From Petrolisthes cinctipes (taxonomy: Eukaryota; Arthropoda; Malacostraca; Decapoda; Porcellanidae), in NCBI GenBank assembly GCA_033782935.1, contig JAWQEG010001395.1, positions 156,501-220,500 of the forward strand: a DNA stretch of 64,000 bases, given 5' to 3'. A program made the position numbers and the translations under genes. Every line of letters starts with the position of its first letter. Position 1 is the stretch's first letter. The notes below the pieces were generated by a model. It had not been told where the DNA came from. It searched no databases and worked only from the letters and a program-made list of their open reading frames with translations. This document shows, one piece after another, positions 12,815-27,213 of this stretch.

Positions 12815-15800
12815 ATTCTAACACTGAGTAGGCATGTACAGATCGCTTCTGGGACCCAAAAATATCGAATTTTCTTTTGTCTTGAGCCTGAATTTGGGAT
12901 ATAAACGGGTACAGAAGATGCATACATATATTGACTTTGAGCACATAAAATATCGAAATTCATCATGTTTTGGGCCTGTATTTTTAAAATACTCTAACAC
13001 GGAGTAGTCATGTACAGATCGCTTCTGGAACCCAAAAATATCGAATTTTCGGGTATTTTGAGCTTGAATTTGAGATATAAACCGGTACAGAAGATGCATA
13101 GACATATTGACTTTGGGCACCTAAAATATCGATTTTCAGCATGTTTTTATCCTATATTTTGAAAATATTCTAGCACTGATTAAGCATGTGAGGATCGCTT
13201 CTGGGACCCAAAAATATTGAATTTTCAGGTGTTTTGAGCTTGAATTTGGCAAATAAACGGGTACAGAAGATGCATGCACATATCGACTTTGGGCACCTAA
13301 AATATCGATTTTCAGCATGCTTTTATCCTATTTTTTGAAAAAACTCTAACACGGAGTAGGCATGTACAGATCGCTATTGGGACCCAAAAATATCGAATTA
13401 TCGGGTGTTTTGAGCCTGAATTTGAGATATACACGGGTACAGAAGATGCATGCACATATCGACTTTGGGCACCTAAAATATCGATTTTTAGCATGTTTTG
13501 GGCCCATATCTTGAAAATACTGTAACACGGAGTAGGCATGTACAGGTCGCTTTTGGGACCCCAAAATATCGAATTTTCGGGTGTTTTGAGCCTGAATTTG
13601 AGATATAAACGGGTACAGAAGATGAATGCACATATCGACTTTGGGCACCTAAAATATCGATATTCAGCATGTTTTGGGCCTATATTTTGAAAAAATTCTA
13701 GCACTGAGTAGGCATGTACAGATCGTTTCTGGGACCCGAGAATATCGAATTTTCGGGTATTTTGAGCCTGAATTTTGGAGACAAACGGGTACAGAAGATG
13801 CATACACATATTGACTTCGGGCACCTAAAATATTGATTTTAAGCATGTTTTGGGCCCATATCTTGAAAATATTCTAGCACTGAGTAGGCATGTACAGATC
13901 GCTTCTGGGACCCAAGAATATCGAATTTTCGGGTGTTTTGAGTCTGAATTTGGGATATAAACGGGTACAGCAGATGCATAGACATATTGACTTTGGGCAC
14001 CTAAAATATCGATTTTCAGCATGTTTTTATCCGATATTTTGAAAATATTCTAGCACTGAGTAAGCATTTGAAGATCGCTTCTTGGACCCAAAAATATCGA
14101 ATTTTCGGGTGTTTTGAGCTTGAATTTGGCAAATTAACGGGTACAGAAGATGTATGCATATATCGACTTTGGGCACCTAAAATATCGATTTTTTGCATGT
14201 TTTGGGCCTATATTTTGACAATATTCTAGCACTGAGAAGGCATGTACAGATCGCTTCTTGGACCCAAAAATATCGAATTTTCGGGTGTTTTGAGCCTGAA
14301 TTTGGGATATAAACGGATACAGAAGATGCATACACATATTGAGTTTGGGCACCAAAAATATCGATTTTCAGCATGTTTTCGCCCTGTAGTTTGAAAATAC
14401 TGAAACACGGAGTAGGCATGTACAGATCGCTTCTGGGACCCAAAAATATCGAATTTTCGGGTGTTTTGAGTCTGAATTTGGGATATAAACGGGTACAGAA
14501 GATGCATGCACATATTGACTTTGGGCACCTAAAATATCGATTTTCTGCATGCTTTTATCCTATTTTTTGAAAATATTCTAGCACTGACTAAGCATGTGAA
14601 GATCGCTTCTGGGACCCAAAAATATCGAATTTTTGGGTGTTTTGAGCTTGAATTTGGCAAATTAACGGGTACAGAAGATGCATACAAATATTGACTTTGG
14701 GCACCTAAAATATCGATTTTGAGCATATTTTGGGCCTATATTTTGAAAAATTTCTAGCACTAAGTAGGCATGTACAGATCGCTTCAGGGACCCAAAAATA
14801 TCGAATTTTCGGGTGTTTTGAGCCTGAATTTGAGATATAAACGGGTACAGAAGATGCATCACATATCGACTTTGGACACCTAAAATTTCGATTTTCAGAA
14901 TGTTTTGGGCCCATATTTTGAAAAAATTCTAGCACTGAGTAGGCATGTACAGATCGCTTCTGGGACCCAAGAATATCGAATTTTCGGGTGTTTTGAGCCT
15001 GTATTTGGGAAACAAACGGGTACAGAAGATGCATATACATATTGACTTTAGGCACCTAAAATATTGATTTTCAGCATGTTTTGGGCCTGTATATTGAAAA
15101 TACTCTAACACGGAGTAGGCATGTACAGATCGCTTCTGGGACCCAAAAATATCAAATTTTCGGGTGTTTTGAGTCTGAATTTTGGATATAAACGGGTACA
15201 GAAGATGCATAGACATATTGACTTTGGGCACCTAAAATATCGATTTTCAGCATGTTTTTTATCCTATATTTTGAAAATATTCTAGCACTGATTAAGCATG
15301 TGAAGATCGCTTCTGGGACCCAAAAATATCGAATTTTCGGGTGTTTTTAGCTTGAATTTGGCAAATTAACGGGTACAGAAGATGCATACACATATTGACT
15401 TTGGGCACCTAAAATATCGATTTTGAGCATATTTCGGGCCTGTATTTTGAAAATACTGAAACACGGAGTAGGCATGTACAGATCACTTCTGGGACACAAA
15501 AATAACGAATTTTCGGGTGTTTTGAGCCTGAATTTGAGATATAAACGGGTACAGAAGATGCATGCACATATCGACTTTGGGTACCTAAAATATCGATTTT
15601 TAGCATGTTTTGTACCTATATTTTGAAAATATTCTAACACTGCGTGGGCATGTACAGATCGTTTCTGGGTCCCAAAAATATCGAATTTTCGGGTGTTTTG
15701 ATCCTGAAGTTGGGATATAAACGGGTACAGATCATGCATACATATATTGACATTGGGCAACTAAAATATTGATTTTCAGCATTTTTTTTGCCTGTAATTA

Positions 15801-17985
15801 AAAAATACTCTAACACGGAGTAGGCATGTACAGATCGCTTCTGGGACCCAAAAATATCGAATTTTGGGGTGTTTTGAGCCTAAATTTGTGATATAAACGG
15901 GAACAAAAGATGCATGCACATATCGAATTTGGACACCTAAAATATCGATTTTTAGCATATTTTGAACCTATATTTTGAGAAAATTCTAGCACTGAGTAGG
16001 CATGTACAGATCGCTTCTGGGACTCAAAAATATTGAATTTTCGGGTGTTTTGAGGCTGAATTTGGGATATAAACGGGTACTGAAGATGCAAGCACATATC
16101 GAGTTTGTGCACCTAAAATATCGATTTTGAGCATGTTTTGGGTCTGTATCTTGAAAACATTCCAGCAAGGAGTAGGCATGTACAGATCGCTTCTGGGACC
16201 CCAAAAAATTGAATTTTCGGGTTTTATGAGCCTGAATTTGGGATATAAACGGGTACAGAAGATTCATGCACATATCGACTTTGGGCACCCAAAATATCGA
16301 TTTTTTCATGTTTTGGTCCAATATTTTGAAAATATTCTAGCACTGAGTAGGCATGTACAGATCGCTTCCGGGACCCAAAAATATCGAATTTTCGGGTGTT
16401 TTGAGCCTGAATTTGAGATATAAACGGGTACTGAAGATGCATGCACATATCGAGTTTGTGCACCTAAGATATCGATTTTGAGCATGTTTTGGGTCTGTAT
16501 CTTGAAAACATTCCAGTAAGGAGTAGGCATGCACAGATCGCTTCTGGGACCCAAAAATATCGAATTTTCGGGTGTTTTGAGCCTGAATTTGGGATATAAA
16601 CGGATACAGAAGATGCATACACATATTGACTTTGGGCACCAAAAATATCGATTTTCAGCATGTTTTGGCCCTGTATTTTGAAAATACTGAAACACGGAGT
16701 AGGCATGTACAGATCGCTTCTGGGACCCAAAAATATTGAATTTTCGGGTTTTTTGAGCCTGAATTTGAGATATAAACGGGTACAGAAGATGTATGCACAT
16801 ATCGACTTTGGGCACCTAAATTATCGATTTTTAGCATGTTTTGGGCCCATATCTTGAAAATACTGTAACACGAAGTAGGCATGTACAGGTCGCTTCTGGG
16901 ACCCAAAAATATCGAATTTTCGGGTGTTTTGAGCCTGAATTTGAGATATAAACGGGTACAGAAGATGAATGCACATATCGAGTTTGTGCACCTAAAATAT
17001 CGATTTTGAGCATGTTTTGGGTCTGTTTCTTGAAAACATTCCAGCAAGGAGTAGGCATGCACATATCGCTTCTGGGACCCAAAAATATCAAATTTTCGGG
17101 TGTTTTGAGCCTGAATTTGAGATATAAACGTGTACAGAAGATTTATGCACATATGGACTTTAGACACTTAAAATACCGATTTTTAGCATGTTTTTAACCT
17201 ATATTTTGAAAACATTCCAGCACTGAGTAGGCATGTACAGGCCGCTTCTGGGACCCAAAAATATCGAATTTTCGGGAGTTTACAGCCTTAATTTGAGATA
17301 TAAACGGGTACAGAAGATATATTCACATATCGACTTTGGGCACCTAAAATATCGATTTTTAGCAAGTTTTGGGCCTATATTTTGAAAATACTCTAACACG
17401 GAGTAGGCATGTACAAATTGCTTCTGGGACACAAAAATATCGAATTTTCGGTTGTCTTGAGCCTGAATTTGGGATATTAACGGGTACAGAAGATGCATAC
17501 ATATATTGACTTTGAGCACATAAAATATCGAAATTCATCTTGTTTTGGGCCTGTATTTTTAAAATACTCTAACACGGAGTAGTCATGTACAGATCGCTTC
17601 TGGAACCCAAAAATATTGAATTTTCAGGTGTTTTGAGCTTGAATTTGGCAAATAAACGGGTACAGAAGATGCATACACATATTGACTTTGGGCACCTAAA
17701 ATATCGATTTTCAGCATGCTTTTATCCTATTTTTTGAAAAAACTCTAACACGGAGTAGGCATGTACAGATCGCTTTTGGGACCCAAAAATATCGAATTAT
17801 CGGGTGTTTTTTAGCCTGAATTTGAGATATACACGGGTACAGAAGATGCATGCACATTTAGACTTTGGGCACCTAAAATATCGATTTTTAGCATGTTTTG
17901 GGCCCATATCTTGAAAATACTGTAACACGGAGTAGGCATGTACAGGACGCTTTTGGGACCCAAAAATATAGAATTTTCGAGTGTT
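12815..17985 (+). repeat. Large duplicated block R, copy 1
   Basis: This block matches about 26014-30480. The offset is 13199 bp for 12.8-14.0 kb, 12847 bp for about 14.35-14.86 kb and 12496 bp (71 monomers exactly) from about 15.0 kb to 17.98 kb. Each step is 351-352 bp, so copy 2 lacks two separate pairs of monomers. Long stretches appear nearly identical by eye, which suggests recent copying. Confidence 0.8.
13735..13749 (-). promoter_or_regulatory. CENP-B-box-like site, 8 of 9 core positions
   Basis: CCCGAGAATATCGAA, read on the minus strand, fits the mammalian CENP-B core TTCGnnnnAnnCGGG at eight of nine fixed bases; only the central A is T. The usual monomer has CCCA instead of CCCG and matches seven of nine. 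Real CENP-B binding is known for mammals, and this organism is unknown, so chance resemblance in a repeated sequence is a serious alternative. Confidence 0.25.
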
Positions 17986-20240
17986 TTGAGTCTGAATTTG
18001 GGATATAAACGGGTACAGCAGATGCATAGACATACTGACTTTGGGCACCTAAAATATCGATTTTCAGCATGTTTTTATCCGATATTTTGAAAATATTCTA
18101 GCACTGAGTAAGCATTTGAAGATCGCTTCTTGGACCCAAAAATATCGAATTTTCGGGTGTTTTGAGCTTGAATTTGGCAAATTAACGGGTACAGAAGATG
18201 CATAGACATATTAACTTTGGGCACCTAAAATATCGATTTTGAGCATATTTTGGGCCTGTATTTTGAAAATACTGTAACACGGAGTAGGCATGTACAGATC
18301 GCTTTTGGGACCCAAAAATATCGAATTTTCGGGAGTTTTGAGCCTGAATTTGAGATATAAACGGATACAGAAGATGTATGCACATATCGACTTTGGGCAC
18401 CTAAAATATCGATTTTTTGCATGTTTTGGGCCTATATTTTGAAAATATTCTAGCACTGAGAAGGCATGTACAGATCGCTTTTGGGACCCAAAAATATCGA
18501 ATTTTCGGGTGTTTTGAGCCTGAATTTGAGATATAAACGGGTACAGAAGATGCATGCACATATCGACTTTGTGCACCTAAAATATCAATTTTTAGCATGT
18601 TTTGGGCCCATATCTTGAAAATATTCTGGCACTGAGTAGGCATGTACAGATCGCTTCTGGGACCCAAAAATATGGAATTTTCGGGTGTTTTGAGCCTGAA
18701 TTTGAGATATAAACGGATACAGAATATGTATGCACATATCGACTTTCGGCACCTAAAATATCGATTTTTTGCATGTTTTGGGCCCATATCTTGAAAATAT
18801 TCCAGCACTGAGTAGGCATGTACAGATCGCTTCTGGGACTCAAAAATATCGAATTTTCGGGTGTTTTGAGCCTGAATTTGAGATATAAACGGGTACTGAA
18901 GATGCATGCACATATCGACTTTAGGCACCCAAAATTTCGATTTTTAGCATATTTTGGGCCTATATTTTGAAAATATTCTAGCACTGAGTAGGCATGTACA
19001 TATCGCTTCCGGGACCCAAAATTATCGAATTTTCGGGTGTTTTGAGCCTGAATTTGAGATATAAACGGGTACTGACGATGGATGCACATATCGACTTTGG
19101 GCACCCAAAATATCGATTTTTAGCATATTTTGGGCCTATATTTTGAAAACATTCTAGCACTGAGAAGGCATGTACAGATCGCTTTTTGGACCAAAAAATA
19201 TCGAATTTTCGGGTGTTTTCAGCCTGAAGTTGGGATATAAACGGATACAGAAGATGCATACACATATTGACTTAGGGCACCAACAATATCGATTTTCAGC
19301 ATGTTTTGGCACTGTATTTTGAAGATACTGAAACACGGAGTAGGCATGTACAGATCGCTTCTGGGACCCAAAAATATTGAATTTTCGGGTGTTTTGAGCC
19401 TGAATTTGAGATATAAACGGGTCCAGAAGATGTATGCACATATCGACTTTGGGCACCTAAATTATCGATTTTTAGCATGTTTTGGGCCCATATCTTGAAA
19501 ATACTGTAACACGAAGTAGGCATGTACAGGTCGCTTTTGGGACCCAAAAATATCGAATTTTCGGGTGTTTTGAGCCTTAATTTGAGATATAAACGGGTAC
19601 AGAAGATGAATGCACATATCGACTTTGGGCACCCAAAATATCGATTTTTGGCATGTTTTGGGCCAATATTTTGAAAATATTCCAGCACTGAGTAGGCATG
19701 TACAGACCGCTTCTGGGACCCAAAAATATCGAATTTTCGGGAAATTACAGCCTTAATTTGAGATATAAACGGGTACAGAAGATATATTCACATATCGACT
19801 TTGGGCACCTAAAATATCGATTTTTAGCATGTTTTGGGCCTATATTTTGAAAATACTCTAACACGGAGTAGGCATGTACAAATTGCTTCTGGGACACAAA
19901 AATATCGAATTTTCGGTTGTCTTGAGCCTGAATTTGAGATATAAACGGGTACGGAAGATGCGTGCACATATCAACTTTAGACAATTAAAATATCGATTTT
20001 TAGCATGTTTTGAGCCTATACTTTGAAAACATTTCAGCACTGCGTAGGCATGTATAGATCGCTTCTGGGACCCAAAAATATCAAATTTTCTGTTGTCTTG
20101 AGCCTGAATTTGGGATATAAACGGGTACAGAAGATGCATACATATATTGACTTTGAGCACATAAAATATCGAAATTCATCATGTTTTGGGCCTGTATTTT
20201 TAAAATACTCTAACACGGAGTAGTCATGTACAGATCGCTT
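14885..20240 (+). repeat. Large duplicated block Q, copy 2
   Basis: This is the partner of 5210-10390. Relative to that copy, about two monomers are missing near 17.6-18.0 kb, one is gained near 19.0 kb and about two are missing near 19.69 kb. It overlaps blocks R and S, so copying has happened in several nested rounds and not as one simple tandem period. Confidence 0.7.
16710..19826 (+). repeat. Large duplicated block S, copy 1 (3.1 kb)
   Basis: This block matches 21815-24930 at offset 5105 bp, then 5104 bp (29 monomers) after a small indel near 17810, where this copy has GTGTTTTTTAGCC. Rare private changes are shared, for example TATGGAATTTTC near 18673, GACGATGGATGC near 19075 and CAACAATATCG near 19281. 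Differences are sparse, making this one of the youngest-looking duplications in the left half. Confidence 0.85.
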
Positions 20241-21230
20241 CTGGAACCCAAAAATATCGAATTTTCGGGTATTTTGAGCTTGAATTTGAGATATAAACGG
20301 GTACAGAAGATGCATAGACATATTGACTTTGGGCACCTAAAATATCGATTTTCAGCATGTTTTTATCCTATATTTTGAAAATATTTTAGCACTGATAAAG
20401 CATGTGAAGATCGCTTTTGGGACCCAAAAATATTGAATTTTCAGGTGTTTTGAGCTTGAATTTGGCAAATAAACGGGTACAGAAGATGCATACACATATT
20501 GACTTTGGGCACCTAAAATATCGATTTTCAGCATGCTTTTATCCTATTTTTTGAAAAAACTCTAACACGGAGTAGGCATGTACAGATCGCTTTTGGGACC
20601 CAAAAATATCGAATTATCGGGTGTTTTGAGCCTAAATTTGAGATATACACGGGTACAGAAGATGCATGCACATATCGACTTTGGGCACCTAAAATATCGA
20701 TTTTTAGCATGTTTTGGGCCCATATCTTGAAAATACTGTAACACGGAGTAGGCATGTACAGGTCGCTTTTGGGACCCAAAAATATCAAATTTTCGGGTGT
20801 TTTGAGCCTGAATTTGAGATATAAACGGGTACAGAAGATGAATGCACATATTGTCTTTGGGCACCTAAAATATCGATATTCAGCATGTTTTGGGCCTATA
20901 TTTTGAAAAAATTCTAGCACTGAGTAGGCATGTACAGATCGTTTCTGGGACCCAAAAATATCGAATTTTCAGGTATTTTGAGCCTGAATTTTGGAGACAA
21001 ACGGGTACAGAAGATGCATACACATATTGACTTCGGGCACCTAAAATATTGATTTTCAGCATGTTTTGGGCCCATATCTTGAAAATATTCTAGCACTGAG
21101 TAGGCATGTACAGATCGCTTCTGGGACCCAAGAATATAGAATTTTCGGGTGTTTTGAGTCTGAATTTGGGATACAAACGGGTACAGCAGATGCATAGACA
21201 TATTGACTTTGGGCACCTAAAATATCGATT
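20000..21230 (+). repeat. Duplicated block T, copy 1 (seven monomers)
   Basis: This block matches 25983-27213 at offset 5983 bp (34 monomers minus one base), and also 12.8-14.0 kb. Shared marks are CTTTGAAAACATTTCAGC, the motif ATCGAAATTCATC near 20168, GCATGCTTTTATCC and GATATTCAGC. Between 21230 and 21815 there are about three further monomers with the same period. Confidence 0.75.
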
Positions 21231-21814
21231 TTCAGCATGTTTTTATCCGATATTTTGAAAATATTCTAGCACTGAGTAAGCATGTGAAGATCGCTTCTGG
21301 GACCCAAAAATATCGAATTTTCGGGTGTTTTGAGCTTGAATTTGGCAAATTAACGGGTACAGAAGATGCATAGACATATTGACTTTGGGCACCTAAATAT
21401 CGATTTTCAGCATGTTTTTATCCTATATTTTGAAAATATTCTAGCACTGATTAGGCATGTGAAGATCGCTTCTGGGACCCAAAAATATCGAATTTTAGAG
21501 TGTTTTGAGCTTGAATTTGGCAAATTAACGGGTACAGAAGAGGCATACACATATTGACTTTTGGCACCTAAAATATCGATTTTTAGCATATTTTGGGTCT
21601 GTATTTTGAAAATACTGTAACACGGAGAAGGCATGTACAGATCGCTTCTGGGACCCAAAAATATCGAATTTTGAGGTGTTTTGAGTCTGAATTTGAGATA
21701 TAAACGGGTACAGAAGATGCATGCACATATCGACTTTGTGCACCTAATATATCAATTTTTAGCATGTTTTGGGCCCATATCTTGAAAATATTCTAGCACT
21801 GAGTAGGCATGTAC

Positions 21815-24800
21815 AGATCGCTTCTGGGACCCAAAACTATTGAATTTTCGGGTTTTTTTGAGCCTGAATTTGAGATATAAACGGGTACAGAAGATGTATG
21901 CACATATCGACTTTGGGCACCTAAATTATCGATTTTTAGCATGTTTTGGGCCCATATCTTGAAAATACTGTAACACGAAGTAGGCATGTACAGGTCGCTT
22001 CTGGGACCCAAAAATATCGAATTTTCGGGTGTTTTGAGCCTGAATTTGAGATATAAACGGGTACAGAAGATGAATGCACATATCGAGTTTGTGCACCTAA
22101 AATATCGATTTTGAGCATGTTTTGGGTCTGTTTCTTGAAAACATTCCAGCAAGGAGTAGGCATGCACATATCGCTTCTGGGTCCCAAAAATATCAAATTT
22201 TCGGGTGTTTTGAGCCTGAATTTGAGATATAAACGTGTACAGAAGATTTATGCACATATGGACTTTAGACACTTAAAATACCGATTTTTAGCATGTTTTT
22301 AACCTATATTTTGAAAACATTCCAGCACTGAGTAGGCATGTACAGGCCGCTTCTGGGACCCAAAAATATCGAATTTTCGGGAGTTTACAGCCTTAATTTG
22401 AGATATAAACGGGTACAGAAGATATATTCACATATCGACTTTGGGCACCTAAAATATCGATTTTTAGCAAGTTTTGGGCCTATATTTTGAAAATACTCTA
22501 ACACGGAGTAGGCATGTACAAATTGCTTCTGGGACACAAAAATATCGAATTTTCGGTTGTCTTGAGCCTGAATTTGGGATATTAACGGGTACAGAAGATG
22601 CATACATATATTGACTTTGAGCACATAAAATATCGAAATTCATCTTGTTTTGGGCCTGTATTTTTAAAATACTCTAACACGGAGTAGTCATGTACAGATC
22701 GCTTCTGGAACCCAAAAATATTGAATTTTTAGGTGTTTTGAGCTTGAATTTGGCAAATAAACGGGTACAGAAGATACATACACATATTGACTTTGGGCAC
22801 CTAAAATATCGATTTTCAGCATGCTTTTATCCTATTTTTTGAAAAAACTCTAACACGGAGTAGGCATGTACAGATCGCTTTTGGGACCCAAAAATATCGA
22901 ATTATCGGGTGTTTTGAGCCTGAATTTGAGATATACACGGGTACAGAAGATGCATGCACATTTAGACTTTGGGCACCTAAAATATCGATTTTTAGCATGT
23001 TTTGGGCCCATATCTTGAAAATACTGTAACACGGAGTAGGCATGTACAGGACGCTTTTGGGACCCAAAAATATAGAATTTTCGAGTGTTTTGAGTCTGAA
23101 TTTGGGATATAAACGGGTACAGCAGATGCATAGACATACTGACTTTGGGCACCTAAAATATCGATTTTCAGCATGTTTTTATCCGATATTTTGAAAATAT
23201 TCTAGCACTGAGTAAGCATGTGAAGATCGCTTCTTGGACCCAAAAATATCGAATTTTCGGGTGTTTTGAGCTTGAATTTGGCAAATTAACGGGTACAGAA
23301 GATGCATAGACATATTAACTTTGGGCACCTAAAATATCGATTTTGAGCATATTTTGGGCCTGTATTTTGAAAATACTGTAACACGGAGTAGGCATGTACA
23401 GATCGCTTTTGGGACCCAAAAATATCGAATTTTCGGGAGTTTTGAGCCTGAATTTGAGATATAAACGGATACAGAAGATGTATGCACATATCGACTTTGG
23501 GCACCTAAAATATCGATTTTTTGCATGTTTTGGGCCTATATTTTGAAAATATTCTAGCACTGAGAAGGCATGTACAGATCGCTTTTGGGACCCAAAAATA
23601 TCGAATTTTCGGGTGTTTTGAGCCTGAATTTGAGATATAAACGGGTACAGAAGATGCATGCACATATCGACTTTGTGCACCTAAAATATCAATTTTTGGC
23701 ATGTTTTGGGCCCATATCTTGAAAATATTCTGGCACTGAGTAGGCATGTACAGATCGCTTCTGGGACCCAAAAATATGGAATTTTCGGGTGTTTTGAGCC
23801 TGAATTTGAGATATAAACGGATACAGAATATGTATGCACATATCGACTTTCGGCACCTAAAATATCGATTTTTTGCATGTTTTGGGCCCATATCTTGAAA
23901 ATATTCCAGCACTGAGTAGGCATGTACAGATCGCTTCTGGGACTCAAAAATATCGAATTTTCGGGTGTTTTGAGCCTGAATTTGAGATATAAACGGGTAC
24001 TGAAGATGCATGCACATATCGACTTTAGGCACCCAAAATTTCGATTTTTAGCATATTTTGGGCCTATATTTTGAAAATATTCTAGCACTGAGTAGGCATG
24101 TACATATCGCTTCCGGGACCCAAAATTATCGAATTTTCGGGTGTTTTGAGCCTGAATTTGAGATATAAACGGGTACTGACGATGGATGCACATATCGACT
24201 TTGGGCACCCAAAATATCGATTTTTAGCATATTTTGGGCCTATATTTTGAAAACATTCTAGCACTGAGAAGGCATGTACAGATCGCTTTTTGGACCCAAA
24301 AATATCGAATTTTCGGGTGTTTTGAGCCTGAAGTTGGGATATAAACGGATACAGAAGATGCATACACATATTGAATTAGGGCACCAACAATATCGATTTT
24401 CAGCATGTTTTGGCACAGTATTTTGAAGATACTGAAACACGGAGTAGGCATGTACAGATCGCTTCTGGGACCCAAAAATATTGAATTTTCGGGTGTTTTG
24501 AGCCTGAATTTGAGATATAAACGGGTCCAGAAGATGTATGCACATATCGACTTTGGGCACCTAAATTATCGATTTTTAGCATGTTTTGGGCCCATATCTT
24601 GAAAATACTGTAACACGAAGTAGGCATGTACAGGTCGCTTTTGGGACCCAAAAATATCGAATTTTCGGGTGTTTTGAGTCTTAATTTGAGATATAAACGG
24701 GTACAGAAGATGAATGCACATATCGACTTTGGGCACCCAAAATATCGATTTTTGGCATGTTTTGGGCCAATATTTTGAAAATATTCCAGCACTGAGTAGG

Positions 24801-24930
24801 CATGTACAGACCGCTTCTGGGACCCAAAAATATCGAATTTTCGGGAAATTACAGCCTTAATTTGAGATATAAACGGGTACAGAAGATATATTCACATATC
24901 GACTTTGGGCACCTAAAATATCGATTTTTA
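21815..24930 (+). repeat. Large duplicated block S, copy 2 (3.1 kb)
   Basis: This is the partner of 16710-19826. It ends near 24930, where GCCTATTTTGGG replaces GCATGTTTTGGG and the junction class changes. Its left edge is near 21815, where the preceding junction is GCACTGAG in this copy but ACACGGAG in copy 1. Confidence 0.85.
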
Positions 24931-25982
24931 GCCTATTTTGGGCCTATATTTTGAAAATATTCTAGCACTGAGAAGGCAGGTACAGATCGCTTCTTGGACC
25001 CAAAAATATCGAATTTTCGGGTGTTTTGAGCCTGAATTAGGGATATAAACGGATACAGAAGATTCATACACATATTGACTTTGGGCACCAAAAATATCGA
25101 TTTTCAGCATGTTTTGGCCCTGTATTTTGAAATACTGAAACATGGAGTAGGCATGTACAGATCGCTTCTGGGACCCAAAAATATTGAATTTTCGGGTGTT
25201 TTGAGCCTGAATTTGAGATATAAACGGGTACAGAAGATGTATGCACATATCGACTTTGGGCACCTAAATTATCGATTTTTAGCATGTTTTGGGCCCATAT
25301 CTTGAAAATACTGTAACACGAAGTAGGCATGTACAGGTCGCTTTTGGGACCCAAAAATATCGAATTATCGGGGGTTTTGAGCCTGAATTTGAGATATAAA
25401 CGGGTACAGAAGATGAATGCACATATCGACTTTGGGCACCCAAAATATCGATTTTTGGCATGTTTTGGGCCAATATTTTGAAAATATTCTAGCACTGAGT
25501 AGGCATGTACAGATCGCTTCCGGGACCCAAAAATATCGAATTTTCGGGTGTTTTGAGCCTGAATTTGAGATATAAACGGGTACTGAAGATGCATGCACAT
25601 ATCGAGTTTGTGCACCTAAAATATCGATTTTGAGCATGTTTTGGGTCTGTATCTTGAAAACATTCCAGCAATGACTAGGCATGCACAGATCGCTTTTGGG
25701 ACCCAAAAATATCAAATTTTCGGGTGTTTTGAGCCTGAATTTGAGATATAAACGGGTACAGAAGATTTATGCACATATGGACTTAAGACACTTAAAATAC
25801 CGATTTTTAGCATGTTTTTAACCTATATTTTGAAAACATTCCAGCACTGAGTAGGCATGTACAGACCGCTTCTGGGACCCAAAAATATCGAATTTTCGGT
25901 TGTCTTGAGCCTGAATTTGAGATATAAACGGGTACAGAAGATCCATGCACATATCGACTTTAGACAATTAAAATATCGATTT
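24931..25982 (+). repeat. Monomers joining blocks S and T
   Basis: About six monomers of ordinary period fill this interval. Parts resemble 9.0-9.9 kb and 6.7-7.1 kb, for example GGGCCAATATTTTG near 25468 and TTCCGGGACCC near 25518, so it too is assembled from left-zone monomer types. No other content is visible. Confidence 0.6.
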
Positions 25983-27213
25983 TTAGCATGTTTTGAGCTT
26001 GTACTTTGAAAACATTTCAGCACTGCGTAGGCATGTACAGATCGCTTCTGGGACCCAAAAATATCGAATTTTCTTTTGTCTTGAGCCTGAATTTGGGATA
26101 TAAACGGGTACAGAAGATGCATACATATATTGACTTTGAGCACATAAAATATCGAAATTCATCATGTTTTGGGCCTGTATTTTTAAAATACTCTAACACG
26201 GAGTAGTCATGTACAGATCGCTTCTGGAACCCAAAAATATCGAATTTTCGGGTATTTTGAGCTTGAATTTGAGATATAAACGGGTACAGAAGATGCATAG
26301 ACATATTGACTTTGGGCACCTAAAATATCGATTTTCAGCATGTTTTTATCCTATATTTTGAGAATATTCTAGCACTGATTAAGCATGTGAGGATCGCTTC
26401 TGGGACCCAAAAATATTGAATTTTCAGGTGTTTTGAGCTTGAATTTGGCAAATAAACGGGTACAGAAGATGCATGCACATATCGACTTTGGGCACCTAAA
26501 ATATCGATTTTCAGCATGCTTTTATCCTATTTTTTGAAAAAACTCTAACACGGAGTAGGCATGTACAGATCGCTATTGGGACCCAAAAATATCGAATTTT
26601 CGGGTGTTTTGAGCCTGAATTTGAGATATACACGGGTACAGAAGATGCATGCACATATCGACTTTGGGCACCTAAAATATCGATTTTTAGCATGTTTTGG
26701 GCCCATATCTTGAAAATACTGTAACACGGAGTAGGCATGTACAGGTCGCTTTTGGGACCCCAAAATATCGAATTTTCGGGTGTTTTGAGCCTGAATTTGA
26801 GATATAAACGGGTACAGAAGATGAATGCACATATCGACTTTTGGCACCTAAAATATCGATATTCAGCATGTTTTGGGCCTATATTTTGAAAAAATTCTAG
26901 CACTGAGTAGGCATGTACAGATCGTTTCTGGGACCCGAGAATATCGAATTTTCGGGTATTTTGAGCCTGAATTTTGGAGACAAACGGGTACAGAAGATGC
27001 ATACACATATTGACTACGGGCACCTAAAATATTGATTTTAAGCATGTTTTGGGCCCATATCTTGAAAATATTCTAGCACTGAGTAGGCATGTACAGATCG
27101 CTTCTGGGACCCAAGAATATCGAATTTTCGGGTGTTTTGAGTCTGAATTTGGGATATAAACGGGTACAGCAGATGCATAGACATATTGACTTTGGGCACC
27201 TAAAATATCGATT
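25983..27213 (+). repeat. Duplicated block T, copy 2 (seven monomers)
   Basis: This is the partner of 20000-21230 and is also the left part of block R copy 2. One difference is ACCCGAGAATATC near 26934, which this copy shares with 13735. At 20951 the other copy has the ordinary ACCCAAAAATATC. The three-way relation indicates repeated copying of the same seven-monomer stretch. Confidence 0.75.
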
